Below, one piece after another: positions 36,261-44,282 of a DNA stretch of 64,000 nt; positions within the stretch are counted from its first letter, which is position 1, and each line of letters begins with the position of its first letter. The stretch is from Mucilaginibacter pedocola (GTDB taxonomy: Bacteria; Bacteroidota; Bacteroidia; Sphingobacteriales; Sphingobacteriaceae). The stretch is from the NCBI RefSeq assembly GCF_002013915.1, contig NZ_MBTF01000004.1, positions 124,001 through 188,000 on the forward strand, in the 5' to 3' direction. The notes under the pieces were generated by a model, which worked only from the letters and a program-made list of their open reading frames with translations, did not search any database and was not told the DNA's origin. The position numbers and the translations under genes were made by a program.

Positions 36261-37343
36261 ATGCAAAACAACCCTAAACGTTTGCCCCGCCCGGTATTTA
36301 AGTTGAACGTGCCGGATGATTCTTTTAAATTCCTACCCGTACCGCCGCCTACAGGCCAACACCCATACCATTTAAGCCACCCCGCCACAGGTGCCGATAA
36401 ACTGGTTTTCCACATGGTGGGCGATACGGGGGGCTTTCGGGATACAGGTTTTCAGCATAAAGTAGCCTCGGTTATGGCAGCGCAATGCGAGGAATTAACA
36501 GGCGATGAGCGCCCGCAATTTCTTTTCCACCTGGGCGATATTGTTTATAACCACGGCGAAGCAAGCCAATATGCCGAACAATTTTTTAAGCCTTACGAGA
36601 ATTACGCCGGCCCGGTTTATGCCATTGCCGGCAACCATGATAGCGATGTGAACCCTGTTGCAGCGCAACCTTATAAAAGCCTCGATGCTTTCAAAACCGT
36701 TTTCTGCGCTACCGAACATAAAGCTGTTCCGTTCGGAGGCGATACCAAACGCCAAAGCAGCATACAACCCAATATTTACTGGACGCTGGAGACCGAACTG
36801 GCCAACATTATTGGCATGCACAGTAACGTGCCCAAGTTTGGCGTAGTTACCGATGAGCAACGCAACTGGCTGATAGAAGAGCTGAAATGGGCAGATAAAC
36901 AACGCCCCGGCAAGGCTATGATATTAGCCATACACCACGCTCCCTACACTGCCGATTTTAACCACGGTTGCAGCCTGCCGATGATAGAATTATTAGAAGG
37001 CGTATTTGCCGAAACCGGCATCCGCCCCGACTTGGTAGCCAGTGGCCACGTGCACAATTACCAGCGCTTTCAGCACAAATATCCCGAAGGTAAGCCGCTT
37101 ACTTTTTTAGTTGCAGGTGCCGGAGGGTACGACGAGCTGCATTGGCTGGTGGGCGAGAACGACCCTAATTACACACCCGATAGCCCGCTGTTAACAAATG
37201 TTGAATTACAGGATTATAGCGATGATAAACATGGCTTCCTGAAAATTGCAGTGGAGAAAACAGGGCAGGGCGTAACCATTAAGGGGGAATATTACCTGTA
37301 TACCGGCGAGGTGGCAGACAGGTTCGAGATAGCGGTTAGTTAA
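36261..37343 (+). CDS. Cytoplasmic metallophosphoesterase
   Basis: Calcineurin-like phosphoesterase of 360 residues with no signal peptide. The dimetal site motifs are all in order: D55 (HMVGDTGG, a variant of D-x-H), D93 (FHLGDIVYNHGE), N125-H126-D127 (AIAGNHDSD), then ILAIHHAPY and ASGHVHNYQRF. Absence of an export signal distinguishes it from the neighbouring exported metallophosphoesterase at 37586. It could cleave a phosphomonoester or phosphodiester, and the substrate cannot be inferred. The gene follows the hybrid kinase by 35 nt, with its own candidate -7 element, so it might be transcribed separately. Confidence 0.92.
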   Translation: MQNNPKRLPRPVFKLNVPDDSFKFLPVPPPTGQHPYHLSHPATGADKLVFHMVGDTGGFRDTGFQHKVASVMAAQCEELTGDERPQFLFHLGDIVYNHGEASQYAEQFFKPYENYAGPVYAIAGNHDSDVNPVAAQPYKSLDAFKTVFCATEHKAVPFGGDTKRQSSIQPNIYWTLETELANIIGMHSNVPKFGVVTDEQRNWLIEELKWADKQRPGKAMILAIHHAPYTADFNHGCSLPMIELLEGVFAETGIRPDLVASGHVHNYQRFQHKYPEGKPLTFLVAGAGGYDELHWLVGENDPNYTPDSPLLTNVELQDYSDDKHGFLKIAVEKTGQGVTIKGEYYLYTGEVADRFEIAVS

Positions 37344-37376
37344 TGGTAGACGCGGGTAAGGAATCGAACCTATAAA
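37344..37376 (-). other. Possible tRNA 3'-end fragment
   Basis: Read on the minus strand this segment contains GGTTCGATTCC, the tRNA T-arm signature, and ends in CCA a further 16 nt along, as a tRNA 3' end would. The T-stem pairs poorly and the distance from T-arm to CCA is about 2 nt too long, so it is not an intact tRNA and no upstream half is present. It might be the scar of an integration into a tRNA gene, or coincidence. It begins at the stop codon of the preceding gene. Confidence 0.25.
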
Positions 37377-37585
37377 ATGCTGCCGGCCAGCCCCGCTTTA
37401 AATACTTCGATGTAAAAGTAAGCAGAAATTTAAGGTTAATAACACTTGTTAACAACATTTAACCGAAGCATCACACGGGGTTTATGTTGGCGGCGATTGC
37501 CCGCGATACTTTCTTTTTTGTTAACGCGGGGCTTATCATTACTTTTTATTGGGTGGGTAACTTGCATCAGTTTACCTAAAAGGAT

Positions 37586-38488
37586 ATGCAACGCAGATCG
37601 GCCCTTAAAAGCATCGGCGCGGCTTTAATGCTGCCGGCCTTTAACCCATCAATAGTTACCACCCCGGCAAAACCCGTCCTCCGGGTGGCTCATATTACCG
37701 ACGTCCACCTCAAAAACGACCTCGGTGCTCCCTCCAAATTTACCCGCTGCCTGCACCATATTCAGCAGCAGGATGCTAAAGTGGACTTTATTCTTAACGG
37801 CGGCGATATCGTGTTCGACATGAACAAGGAAAACATTGGCACCATTAACAAACAATGGCAACTACAGCGCAGCCTGATGAAGAACGAGAACGGCTTGCCC
37901 GTTAAGTACTGTTTGGGTAACCACGATATTTGGTGGTACGAAGATGGCAAAGGCGAGGCCTTATACGGCAAAAAATATGCGCTGGAACAACTACAGATGC
38001 CTAAGCCTTATTACAGTTTTACGCAACAGGGCTGGAAGTTCATTATTCTCGATAGTGTTCACCTGGATGTAGACGATACCTGGTACATTGGCAAACTGGG
38101 CGATGAACAATTTGCCTGGCTGGAAAACGAACTGAAAGCCACACCTGTAGAAATGGCCGTGCTGGTAATGACGCATATCCCCATCCTCACAGCCACTAAC
38201 CTCATCGAAGACGAAATTGTAAACAAATGGACCATGCTGGGGGGCGATATGCATACCGATACCTCCAAGATCATCAGCCTTTTTTATAAATACCCCAACG
38301 TAAAGCTATGCCTCAGCGGGCACATCCACCTGCGCGAAAAGCTGGTATACAACAACGTAACCTATATCTGTAACGGCGCCGTAAGCGGCTCGTGGTGGGA
38401 GGGCAATCGCCGCGAAACTTATCCGGGATATGGTTTGATAGACCTTTATGCTGATGGTAGTTTTGATGAGCAATACGTTAAGTATTAA
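37586..38488 (+). CDS. Exported metallophosphoesterase
   Basis: Calcineurin-like phosphoesterase of 300 residues with a twin-arginine-like leader (MQRRSALKSIGAALMLPAF), so probably exported folded by Tat. The motifs are canonical: D39-x-H41 in HITDVHLKND, FILNGGDIVFD, YCLGNHDIWW, VMTHIPI and CLSGHIHLREKL. The C-terminus ends YPGYGLIDLYADGSF, as in the 3',5'-cyclic-AMP phosphodiesterase-like exported group. It lies 242 bp after a cytoplasmic metallophosphoesterase; that gap holds the tRNA-like fragment and a pair of TTAAC repeats. The substrate is unknown. Confidence 0.92.
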   Translation: MQRRSALKSIGAALMLPAFNPSIVTTPAKPVLRVAHITDVHLKNDLGAPSKFTRCLHHIQQQDAKVDFILNGGDIVFDMNKENIGTINKQWQLQRSLMKNENGLPVKYCLGNHDIWWYEDGKGEALYGKKYALEQLQMPKPYYSFTQQGWKFIILDSVHLDVDDTWYIGKLGDEQFAWLENELKATPVEMAVLVMTHIPILTATNLIEDEIVNKWTMLGGDMHTDTSKIISLFYKYPNVKLCLSGHIHLREKLVYNNVTYICNGAVSGSWWEGNRRETYPGYGLIDLYADGSFDEQYVKY

Positions 38489-38634
38489 GTCAAAAATCAA
38501 AAGTTAAAAGTCAAAAATACGAAGTTGCAAGTCCGGGGAGCTGTCGTTCAAGGATAGAGACGGTTTTGTTGCAGATCAGGGGTTATCACGAGCGGGTACT
38601 GTATATCGATGTTATTAATGTGATGTTGAAGCCA

Positions 38635-38779
38635 TTGCACCAGCGGTGCAACAGGTCGGTAGATCAATAATAGAAAACATTATTAGCATGCCGTTAGGTA
38701 TGCAACATCGCCAGTTTCGCACCCAACGGCGCGATATTGAGGGGCTGTATTTCTACCGACCTTTCATCCCGATGGGATG
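38635..38779. repeat. Hairpin-bounded inverted-repeat element
   Basis: TTGCACC/GGTGCAA forms a hairpin at 38635-38651, GCATGCC/GGTATGC one at 38686-38703, and CATCCC/GGGATG one at 38765-38779. GGTCGGTAGA at 38654-38663 recurs perfectly inverted at 38752-38761. The layout of hairpin, a short word ending in GTAG, and inverted partner resembles the element at 27610-27761. The 311-bp gap 38489-38799 otherwise holds A-rich direct repeats of the type TCAAAAgTTAAAA at 38489-38517 and nothing that looks coding. Confidence 0.65.
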
Positions 38780-38799
38780 GTCAAATTAATTACGCCAAA

Positions 38800-39828
38800 T
38801 TAAGCTTCTAACCCAACTTTCACCAACGGTATAACTTCCTTCCCTATAAGTTCAATAGAATGCATTAGTTGCTGATGCGTTAATCCCGCATTGTCCATCT
38901 GAAAGGTGAACCTGTCAACTCCACCGAGTGCTTCGCTGTGGTGCAGAAGTTTTTCGGCAACCTGTCTTGGTCCGCCAACCATCAATACACCTTCGGGTCC
39001 AACAAGGTGGTCGAACTGGTTGCGGGTTACGGGCGGCCAGCCGCGTTCGCGGCCAAGTTTGGTCCATAGTTCGGCGTAGCCGGGGTAATATTCGTTTACG
39101 GCTTTTGCGTTGGTATCAGATACAAAGCCCGGCGAATGCAGCCCTACCGTTAATTGCTCGGGTTTAAAGCCTGCACGTGCGCCGGCTTCGCGGTAAAGAT
39201 CTACCAAGGGGCGGAACCGACTGGTATTGCCGCCGATGATGGTTACCATCAAAGGCAAACCTAAAGTACCGGCTCTTACAAACTATGCCGGCGTGCCGCC
39301 AACGCCCAGCCAAACCGGTAGTTTCTGTTGTAAAGGGCGGGGGTAAACAGGCAGATTAGGGATAGGCGCGCGGAATTTTCCATTCCAGTTCACAAACTCA
39401 TTATCGCGTATTTGTAAAAGCAAGTCAAGTTTCTCGCTAAACAGGGCATCATAATCATCCAGGTCGAAACCGAAAAGAGGATAAGCTTCTACCGACGAAC
39501 CGCGGCCAACAACCATTTCGGCGCGGCCTTTGGATATCAAATCGAGCGTGGCAAAGCTTTGGAAAACACGCACCGGATCGGCGGCACTTAATACGGTTAC
39601 GGCGCTGCTGAGCCTGATGCGCTTAGTGCGCGCCGCAGCGGCAGCCAATATTACGGCCGTTGCCGAATCTAAAAACTCTTTACGGTGGTGTTCGCCAATG
39701 CCGAATACATCCAGGCCAACCTCGTCGGCCAGTGTAATACGATCGAGCAATTGCTCCATGGCATCAACAGGTGTTAACGCATTAGAACCATACATCGCCG
39801 AGGCGAAACTATCTACTCCAATTTCCAT
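38800..39828 (-). pseudogene. LLM-class flavin-dependent oxidoreductase, interrupted by an in-frame amber codon
   Basis: The reading frame from 39828 to 38800 would encode a luciferase-like monooxygenase of about 340 residues, the usual length, but codon 182 at 39283-39285 is TAG. Upstream codons give the family start region and VVGRGSSVEAYPLFGFDLDDYDALF, ending LGVGGTPA. Downstream of the stop the same frame continues FVRAGTLGLPLMVTIIGG, which normally follows directly, so no bases are missing or added. A single C-to-A change in a serine TCG codon would explain it. The enzyme would use reduced flavin. The second half could be translated only from a TTG at 39258. It may be a recent pseudogene, a read-through gene or a sequencing error. 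Confidence 0.85.
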
Positions 39829-39935
39829 ACTGCAAATTGCAATAATTTTTGGCCAACAATGGTAATTGCCGGGTCAATTTCAAGCGGTCGTCGAGTTGCC
39901 TGAAACTTTTAGGAAAGCGGATGCTTTAATTTATT

Positions 39936-40286
39936 ATGAACACAGATAACAAAACTATATTAACCCGGGCAAACGAGTTTGTAACCAACGGCGATAACGA
40001 AGGCTTCCTTAATTTTTGTACAGATGACGTAATATGGGAATTTGTTGGGGATAGAACTTTGGAGGGAAAGGAGGCCGTTCGTGAATACATGAAAGCCAAT
40101 TACATAGAACCGCCACAATTTAACGTAGAACAATTAATTGCAGAGGGAGAAATGGTAACCGCCATCGGCACCATCAGAATGAAGAATGAAAGCGGAGCAA
40201 TGGTAAATTACGCTTACTGCGATGTATGGCGCTTCCGCGATGGTAAAATGGCGAGTTTGAAAGCCTTTGTTGTAGGGGTTGACTAA
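39936..40286 (+). CDS. SnoaL/NTF2-like family protein
   Basis: Small cytoplasmic protein of 116 residues with the NTF2-like fold: three N-terminal helices (ILTRANEFVTNGDNEGFLNFC), then strands with DDVIWEFVGDRTLEGKEAVREYM, the beta-sheet VEQLIAEGEMVTAIGTIRMK and the terminal strand CDVWRFRDGKMASLKAFV. The SnoaL-like group includes isomerases, hydrolases and proteins without known activity, so function is open. It stands alone, divergent from the broken LLM oxidoreductase gene with a 107-bp gap. Confidence 0.88.
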   Translation: MNTDNKTILTRANEFVTNGDNEGFLNFCTDDVIWEFVGDRTLEGKEAVREYMKANYIEPPQFNVEQLIAEGEMVTAIGTIRMKNESGAMVNYAYCDVWRFRDGKMASLKAFVVGVD

Positions 40287-40579
40287 GAAGAACTGCCCGT
40301 TCTTCCCTCAATCAGGGCATAATAAAACATCTGAATCAGTTGAAAACTATTGCCTAAGCAATTTAATTTTCTCCCTACAGATATAATATGTTGCTCAATT
40401 ACGCTATAAACCCACGATGCCCTGTTGTTAGTACAAAGTGTATCTCTTTCAATTCCTTTATCTTCTTTGCAAACAGGTTTACTATAGTGCAAGACTCGTT
40501 TTTTGCGGGTTTTGTTTTTTTGAATACTACTTTCATACTTTGGGTTTAACCAAAGTTGTGCCAAAAGTATTTCGAACAT
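40283..40579 (-). CDS. Doubtful small open reading frame
   Basis: An open frame of 98 codons on the minus strand, overlapping the end of the NTF2-like gene by 4 nt. The predicted protein is basic at its N-terminal part (NKTRKKRVLHYSKP) and has no signal peptide, membrane helix or family I recognise. Its ATG is inside the left arm of a 12-bp inverted repeat. The gap it fills (40287-40655) contains no other gene, and the DNA is more AT-rich than the flanking genes. It may be the remnant of an older gene, or not coding at all. Confidence 0.25.
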   Translation of the reverse strand: MFEILLAQLWLNPKYESSIQKNKTRKKRVLHYSKPVCKEDKGIERDTLCTNNRASWVYSVIEQHIISVGRKLNCLGNSFQLIQMFYYALIEGRTGSSS

Positions 40580-40638
40580 AATTTAGATTATCTGTTTATG
40601 TTCGAAACATAAATAAAGCCGGATAAACGTTATATTTG
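40570..40638 (+). promoter_or_regulatory. Candidate operator and promoter of the toxin-antitoxin operon
   Basis: A perfect 12-bp inverted repeat, TTTCGAACATAA at 40570-40581 and TTATGTTCGAAA at 40596-40607, is followed by TATATTTG at 40631-40638, an exact TAnnTTTG -7 box 17 nt before the antitoxin ATG. Toxin-antitoxin operons are typically autoregulated by binding of the complex to such dyads, so an operator role is plausible but inferred. Confidence 0.5.
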
Positions 40639-40655
40639 ACTATAAAGCGAAACAC

Positions 40656-40874
40656 ATGGATACAGTATTGCTTCAGATAAATAATGAGAAAGCTTACAAA
40701 TTGATCGAAGATTTGGAAGCACTTGATATTATTACTGTGCTCGAAAAGAAAGTCGGTGCTAAAGAAAAACTGTCAAAACGATTTGCCGGTTCACTCAATC
40801 TTTCAGATAAAGAGTATCAGGAATTTCAGGACGCGTTAACGCAAGGCAGGAACGAATCGGAAAGAGATATTTGA
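40656..40874 (+). CDS. Putative antitoxin of a VapC-type system
   Basis: Protein of 72 residues ending in an acidic, charged tail (QGRNESERDI). Its opening (LLQINNEKAYKLIEDLEALDIITVLEKK) resembles small Bacteroidota antitoxins that lie next to PIN-domain toxins. The C-terminal segment LSDKEYQEFQDALTQGRNE is the kind of extension that wraps the toxin. No clear DNA-binding fold is visible, so autoregulation would need the complex or another factor. Its stop TGA overlaps the TTG start of the toxin gene, as in coupled toxin-antitoxin pairs. The assignment is mainly by context. Confidence 0.7.
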   Translation: MDTVLLQINNEKAYKLIEDLEALDIITVLEKKVGAKEKLSKRFAGSLNLSDKEYQEFQDALTQGRNESERDI

Positions 40875-41209
40875 TCGATACCAATGTTGTTATAGGTTAT
40901 CTTGATAACAAGTTACCGGCTGAGGCGATGGTCATGCTAAACGACGTGGTTGACGATGTCTCGAACTTATCAGTGGTCTCTAAGATCGAAATATTGAGGT
41001 TTAACGCTACACCCGGCGCGTATAAAGTATTGGAGGATTTTATAGGCGAAAGCAATGTTATAGGGCTAACCGAGGCTGTGGTAGAGAGAACTATATTAGT
41101 GTGCAAAGCTCATCGTATAAAATTACCCGACGCTATTATAGCAGCTACTGCACTAACGCTTGATTACACGTTGCTAACCAGAAATATTTCAGATTTTAAG
41201 AATATTTAG
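40871..41209 (+). CDS. PIN-domain toxin (VapC-like ribonuclease)
   Basis: Protein of 112 residues with the PIN-domain layout. The start codon is TTG, overlapping the antitoxin stop by 4 nt (TTGA). The four acidic residues of the active site are in place: D3 in IDTNVVIGYLD, E40 in SKIEILRF, D87 in KLPDAIIAATAL, and D108 in LLTRNISDFKNI. VapC toxins are Mg-dependent endoribonucleases that often cut initiator tRNA or the rRNA sarcin-ricin loop; the target here is unknown. The antitoxin precedes it. A bidirectional terminator follows 31 nt after the stop. Confidence 0.9.
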   Translation: MIDTNVVIGYLDNKLPAEAMVMLNDVVDDVSNLSVVSKIEILRFNATPGAYKVLEDFIGESNVIGLTEAVVERTILVCKAHRIKLPDAIIAATALTLDYTLLTRNISDFKNI

Positions 41210-41240
41210 GTTTGGAATTTATAAACCCCTGGGAAATGTA

Positions 41241-41276
41241 AAAAGCCCTGCATTCCTTCAAGAATACAGGGCTTTT
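41241..41276. terminator. Bidirectional intrinsic terminator between convergent genes
   Basis: AAAAGCCCTG at 41241-41250 pairs perfectly with CAGGGCTTTT at 41267-41276, with further pairing (ATTC/GAAT) near the loop. Both strands have T-rich exits, serving the toxin gene and the convergent M28 peptidase gene. Confidence 0.85.
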
Positions 41277-41290
41277 CAAGTTAGTTATTT

Positions 41291-42841
41291 CTACATCCCG
41301 TCAAACGCAAAAACTTCTTTCGCTAAAGGTTTGCGTGGCAGCATCTCCGGTTTTATACTTGCCTGGTAAACAAACGATGCTACTATAATGGCAGCTTGTT
41401 TCAGGTCATCTATCTGCAGGTGGTCGTAGCTATCCATATTGCTGTGGTGGGTGCGGGTTTCGTAATCAATAGGGTCCTGTATAAACTGGAAGCCCGGAAT
41501 GCCCGCCCAATCGAACGACAGGTGGTCTGTAGAGCCCGTGTTTTTGTTTGCTACTGTGCTTGCCCCAAGATCCTTGAAAGGCGCGAACCACTGCTCGAAC
41601 ATCGGTTTAACTGCCGTGTTGCCCTGGGTATAAATGCCGCGTATTTTGCCGGTGCCATTATCTAAATTGAAGTAAACAGATACTTTCGCCTGCTCGGGTT
41701 TCAATTTAAAATCGGTACCCATAAAGTGGTTTTTAACATAGCCGTAAGACCCGTAAACACCCTGTTCTTCGCCACCCCAAAGTGCAATGCGTATAGTGCG
41801 CTTAGGTTTCAGCCCCAGCGAATCTAACAAGCGCACGGCTTCCATCATCACAATACAGCCAGCAGCGTTATCGGTTGCACCGGTTGCGGCAGTCCACGAG
41901 TCGAGGTGCCCGCCCAGCATTACCAGCTGCGATTTTAGTTTAGGGTCGGTGCCCGGTATTTCGGCAACCACATTGTAGCCTTTGGTATCTTCGGTAGAAA
42001 GCGTTGCTTTAATGTTTACCGCCAACTCCACCGGCTGTCCGCCGCTTACCAGCCTGCGTATCTTCTGCCCGTCTTCAACCGATATACTTATCCTTGGCAG
42101 GTTCTCCGGATCAGTAGTTTTAAAACCGCCGTTGGCTTGTACAAATACCGTCCCGTTTATGTTGTTGCGCCCGGTGCTGATGATGGCTATAGCTCCCGAG
42201 CTTTTCAACAGCGCATCAACCCGCGCTAATATTTTAAAAAAGCCGGTGTATTGCTCTATCTCTGCGTGCGATACCATGTAGGTATCTTTGGTATTGGCCA
42301 GCGCGGTATCGCTAAGGCGCTGGGCCGACGGTTTAAAGTTTGAAGAAGTATTTATTTTAGCCCCATGTACCAATATAAATTTGCCTTTATAGTCGGCCAG
42401 GTGCTGTTTAAGGTAAACGGTATCCATCATCTTTTCGCCCGGTAGCAGAGCAACCTGTGCCTGTTGTGGTCCGTTGGTTGATGGGCTCCATGGGTCGGGG
42501 TATGCCATAATACTTTGTGCGTAAGGCACACGCATGCTGATGCTGAAATCCTGCAGGTCCCATTGTTTGCCAAACTCGCCCCATGGCTCCATGGCGGCAT
42601 TAGTTAAACCCCATTTTTTCATGGTTTCTATGGCCCAGGTGGCCGCGCGTTTATAGCCCGGAGAGTTGGTTAGCCTCGGCCCCGAAACATCGGTAAGGTA
42701 ATGCGCGATTTGTTCAATTTGCGAGCTTGATAATTCGGCCTTGCGTATCTTGTTAAATGCAGCAGTATCTACCTGTGCTAACAAAGGCGAACTGCAAAGC
42801 AGGCAGGCCGCTGCAGCTAAATTTTTATAAAAGTTTTTCAT
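41291..42841 (-). CDS. Secreted M28-family metallopeptidase
   Basis: Exported zinc peptidase of 516 residues with a signal peptide ending PLLAQ at residue 23. A PA-type inserted domain lies at about residues 140-280, followed by the M28 catalytic domain. The co-catalytic zinc ligands are visible: H312 (GGHLDSW), D324 (TGATDNAAG), E358/E359 (WGGEEQG, catalytic base plus ligand), D394 (NLDNG) and H440 (STDHLSF). Members are aminopeptidases or carboxypeptidases of the periplasm or cell surface. The gene converges on the toxin-antitoxin operon. The 201 bp upstream show no clear promoter box. Confidence 0.95.
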   Translation of the reverse strand: MKNFYKNLAAAACLLCSSPLLAQVDTAAFNKIRKAELSSSQIEQIAHYLTDVSGPRLTNSPGYKRAATWAIETMKKWGLTNAAMEPWGEFGKQWDLQDFSISMRVPYAQSIMAYPDPWSPSTNGPQQAQVALLPGEKMMDTVYLKQHLADYKGKFILVHGAKINTSSNFKPSAQRLSDTALANTKDTYMVSHAEIEQYTGFFKILARVDALLKSSGAIAIISTGRNNINGTVFVQANGGFKTTDPENLPRISISVEDGQKIRRLVSGGQPVELAVNIKATLSTEDTKGYNVVAEIPGTDPKLKSQLVMLGGHLDSWTAATGATDNAAGCIVMMEAVRLLDSLGLKPKRTIRIALWGGEEQGVYGSYGYVKNHFMGTDFKLKPEQAKVSVYFNLDNGTGKIRGIYTQGNTAVKPMFEQWFAPFKDLGASTVANKNTGSTDHLSFDWAGIPGFQFIQDPIDYETRTHHSNMDSYDHLQIDDLKQAAIIVASFVYQASIKPEMLPRKPLAKEVFAFDGM

Positions 42842-43042
42842 GTTTTGTGGTGTAAGCGGTTGTTTGCGTGAAGTTAGTTAATAAATGTGGGATTATTAAA
42901 ATGGCTGAAAAGCGTTAAGGTTGAAGCGAACTAATTTCATAAACCTTTGGTCATATTAAATGCCCAACAAGGGCAACTGCCCCAATAAGTGCGATAAAAT
43001 TTATACCTTTCACCATTGCCGGCAGCGGCCACCATTTACTTT

Positions 43043-44278
43043 ATGAATAACTGGATAAAAAACTACAGCAGTATAATTTGGCTACTAACGGGCATTTTGG
43101 CCGGAACGCTGGTAGGGGTAATATTCGGTAAAGATGCCGAAATACTAAAACCCGTTGGCGATATCTTTCTGAACCTACTATTCGTGGCCGTAATACCGCT
43201 GGTTTTCTTTGCTATAGCATCGGCCATAGCCAATTTGCAGGGCACGCAAAAGCTAAGCCGCATTATGTGGGTAATGACGGCGGTTTTCCTTGGAATGATA
43301 CTGATGGCAGCCATATTAACCATTACCGCCATGTGGATATTGCCGCTGGATAACAGTATGGCCAAAGCAACAGCCGACCTATCCAAAGAAGCCGGCCAAA
43401 AGTTTACAGGCGATTCCATTGTTCAGCTATTCACCACCAGCGAATTTTTCAACCTGCTTTCGCGTAAGAATATGTTGGCCATGATCATCTTCGCCATACT
43501 GGTGGGATTTGGTTCGTTAAGGGCAGGGGAGAAAGGGAAGGCTTTCAGCGAGTTCTTAAATGCGGGTAACGAAGCCTTTAAACAAGTTTTCATCATCATC
43601 ATGAAAGCCGGGCCTGTTGGTTTGGGTGCTTATTTTGCCTACCAGGTTGCTGAATTTGGCCCCGCTTTGTTTGGAACCTATGCGCATACATTGGGTATTG
43701 GATATGGGGTAAGCTTGTTTTACTATGCAGTATTTTACAGTATATATGCCTTTATAGCAGGTGGAGTTAAAGGGATAAAACGCTTTTGGCGGAATAACAT
43801 TATCCCTTCGGCAACAGCAGTAGCCACCTGCAGTAGCATAGCTACCATACCTGCAAATATAGATGCAGCCAAAAAAATGGGTGTGAGCGATGTGATAGCG
43901 GGTATAACCATTCCGCTTGGCGGGCCATTGCATAAAGATGGTTCCAGTGTGTCGTCTATCCTGAAAATGGCGGTGGTATTTGCCATGTTCGGCCGCGGGT
44001 TTGATGGGCCGGGCGTTATTGCCGTTGCCCTGGGCATGACGGTGCTGGTAAGTATTGTAGAAGGCGGTATTCCTAATGGCGGTTACATAGGCGAGCTGCT
44101 TTTTATCTCGGCTTACGGTTTCCCGCCCGAAGCATTGCCGCCTGCTATTATCATCGGTACATTGATAGACCCTGTAGCTACCTTGTTGAATGCTACAGGC
44201 GATAACGTAGCGGCTATGATGATTAACCGCTTTGCGGAAGGGAAATTGGTGCCGGAGGATAAAACTTCTGTAAGTTGA
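43043..44278 (+). CDS. Dicarboxylate/amino acid:cation symporter (DAACS, SLC1-like)
   Basis: Inner-membrane transporter of about 411 residues. An ATG at 43043 opens the first helix (MNNWIKNYSSIIWLLTGILAG); the open frame begins nine codons earlier at a TTG. About eight helices and two re-entrant hairpins are recognisable. Hairpin 1 has the serine-rich SSIATIPANIDAAKKMGV, and the segment ITIPLGGPLHKDGSS corresponds to the NMDGT-type cation site in a variant form. The C-terminal segment IDPVATLLNATGDNVAA contributes the conserved D and N. It imports C4-dicarboxylates, glutamate or similar solutes with Na or H ions. Only 4 bp separate its stop from the convergent HEPN gene. Confidence 0.93.
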   Translation: MNNWIKNYSSIIWLLTGILAGTLVGVIFGKDAEILKPVGDIFLNLLFVAVIPLVFFAIASAIANLQGTQKLSRIMWVMTAVFLGMILMAAILTITAMWILPLDNSMAKATADLSKEAGQKFTGDSIVQLFTTSEFFNLLSRKNMLAMIIFAILVGFGSLRAGEKGKAFSEFLNAGNEAFKQVFIIIMKAGPVGLGAYFAYQVAEFGPALFGTYAHTLGIGYGVSLFYYAVFYSIYAFIAGGVKGIKRFWRNNIIPSATAVATCSSIATIPANIDAAKKMGVSDVIAGITIPLGGPLHKDGSSVSSILKMAVVFAMFGRGFDGPGVIAVALGMTVLVSIVEGGIPNGGYIGELLFISAYGFPPEALPPAIIIGTLIDPVATLLNATGDNVAAMMINRFAEGKLVPEDKTSVS

Positions 44279-44282
44279 TGAT

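Noticed and set aside
37344..37376. An intact tRNA gene.
   Set aside because: Only the T-arm and CCA resemble a tRNA; the acceptor 5' strand, D-arm and anticodon arm are missing.
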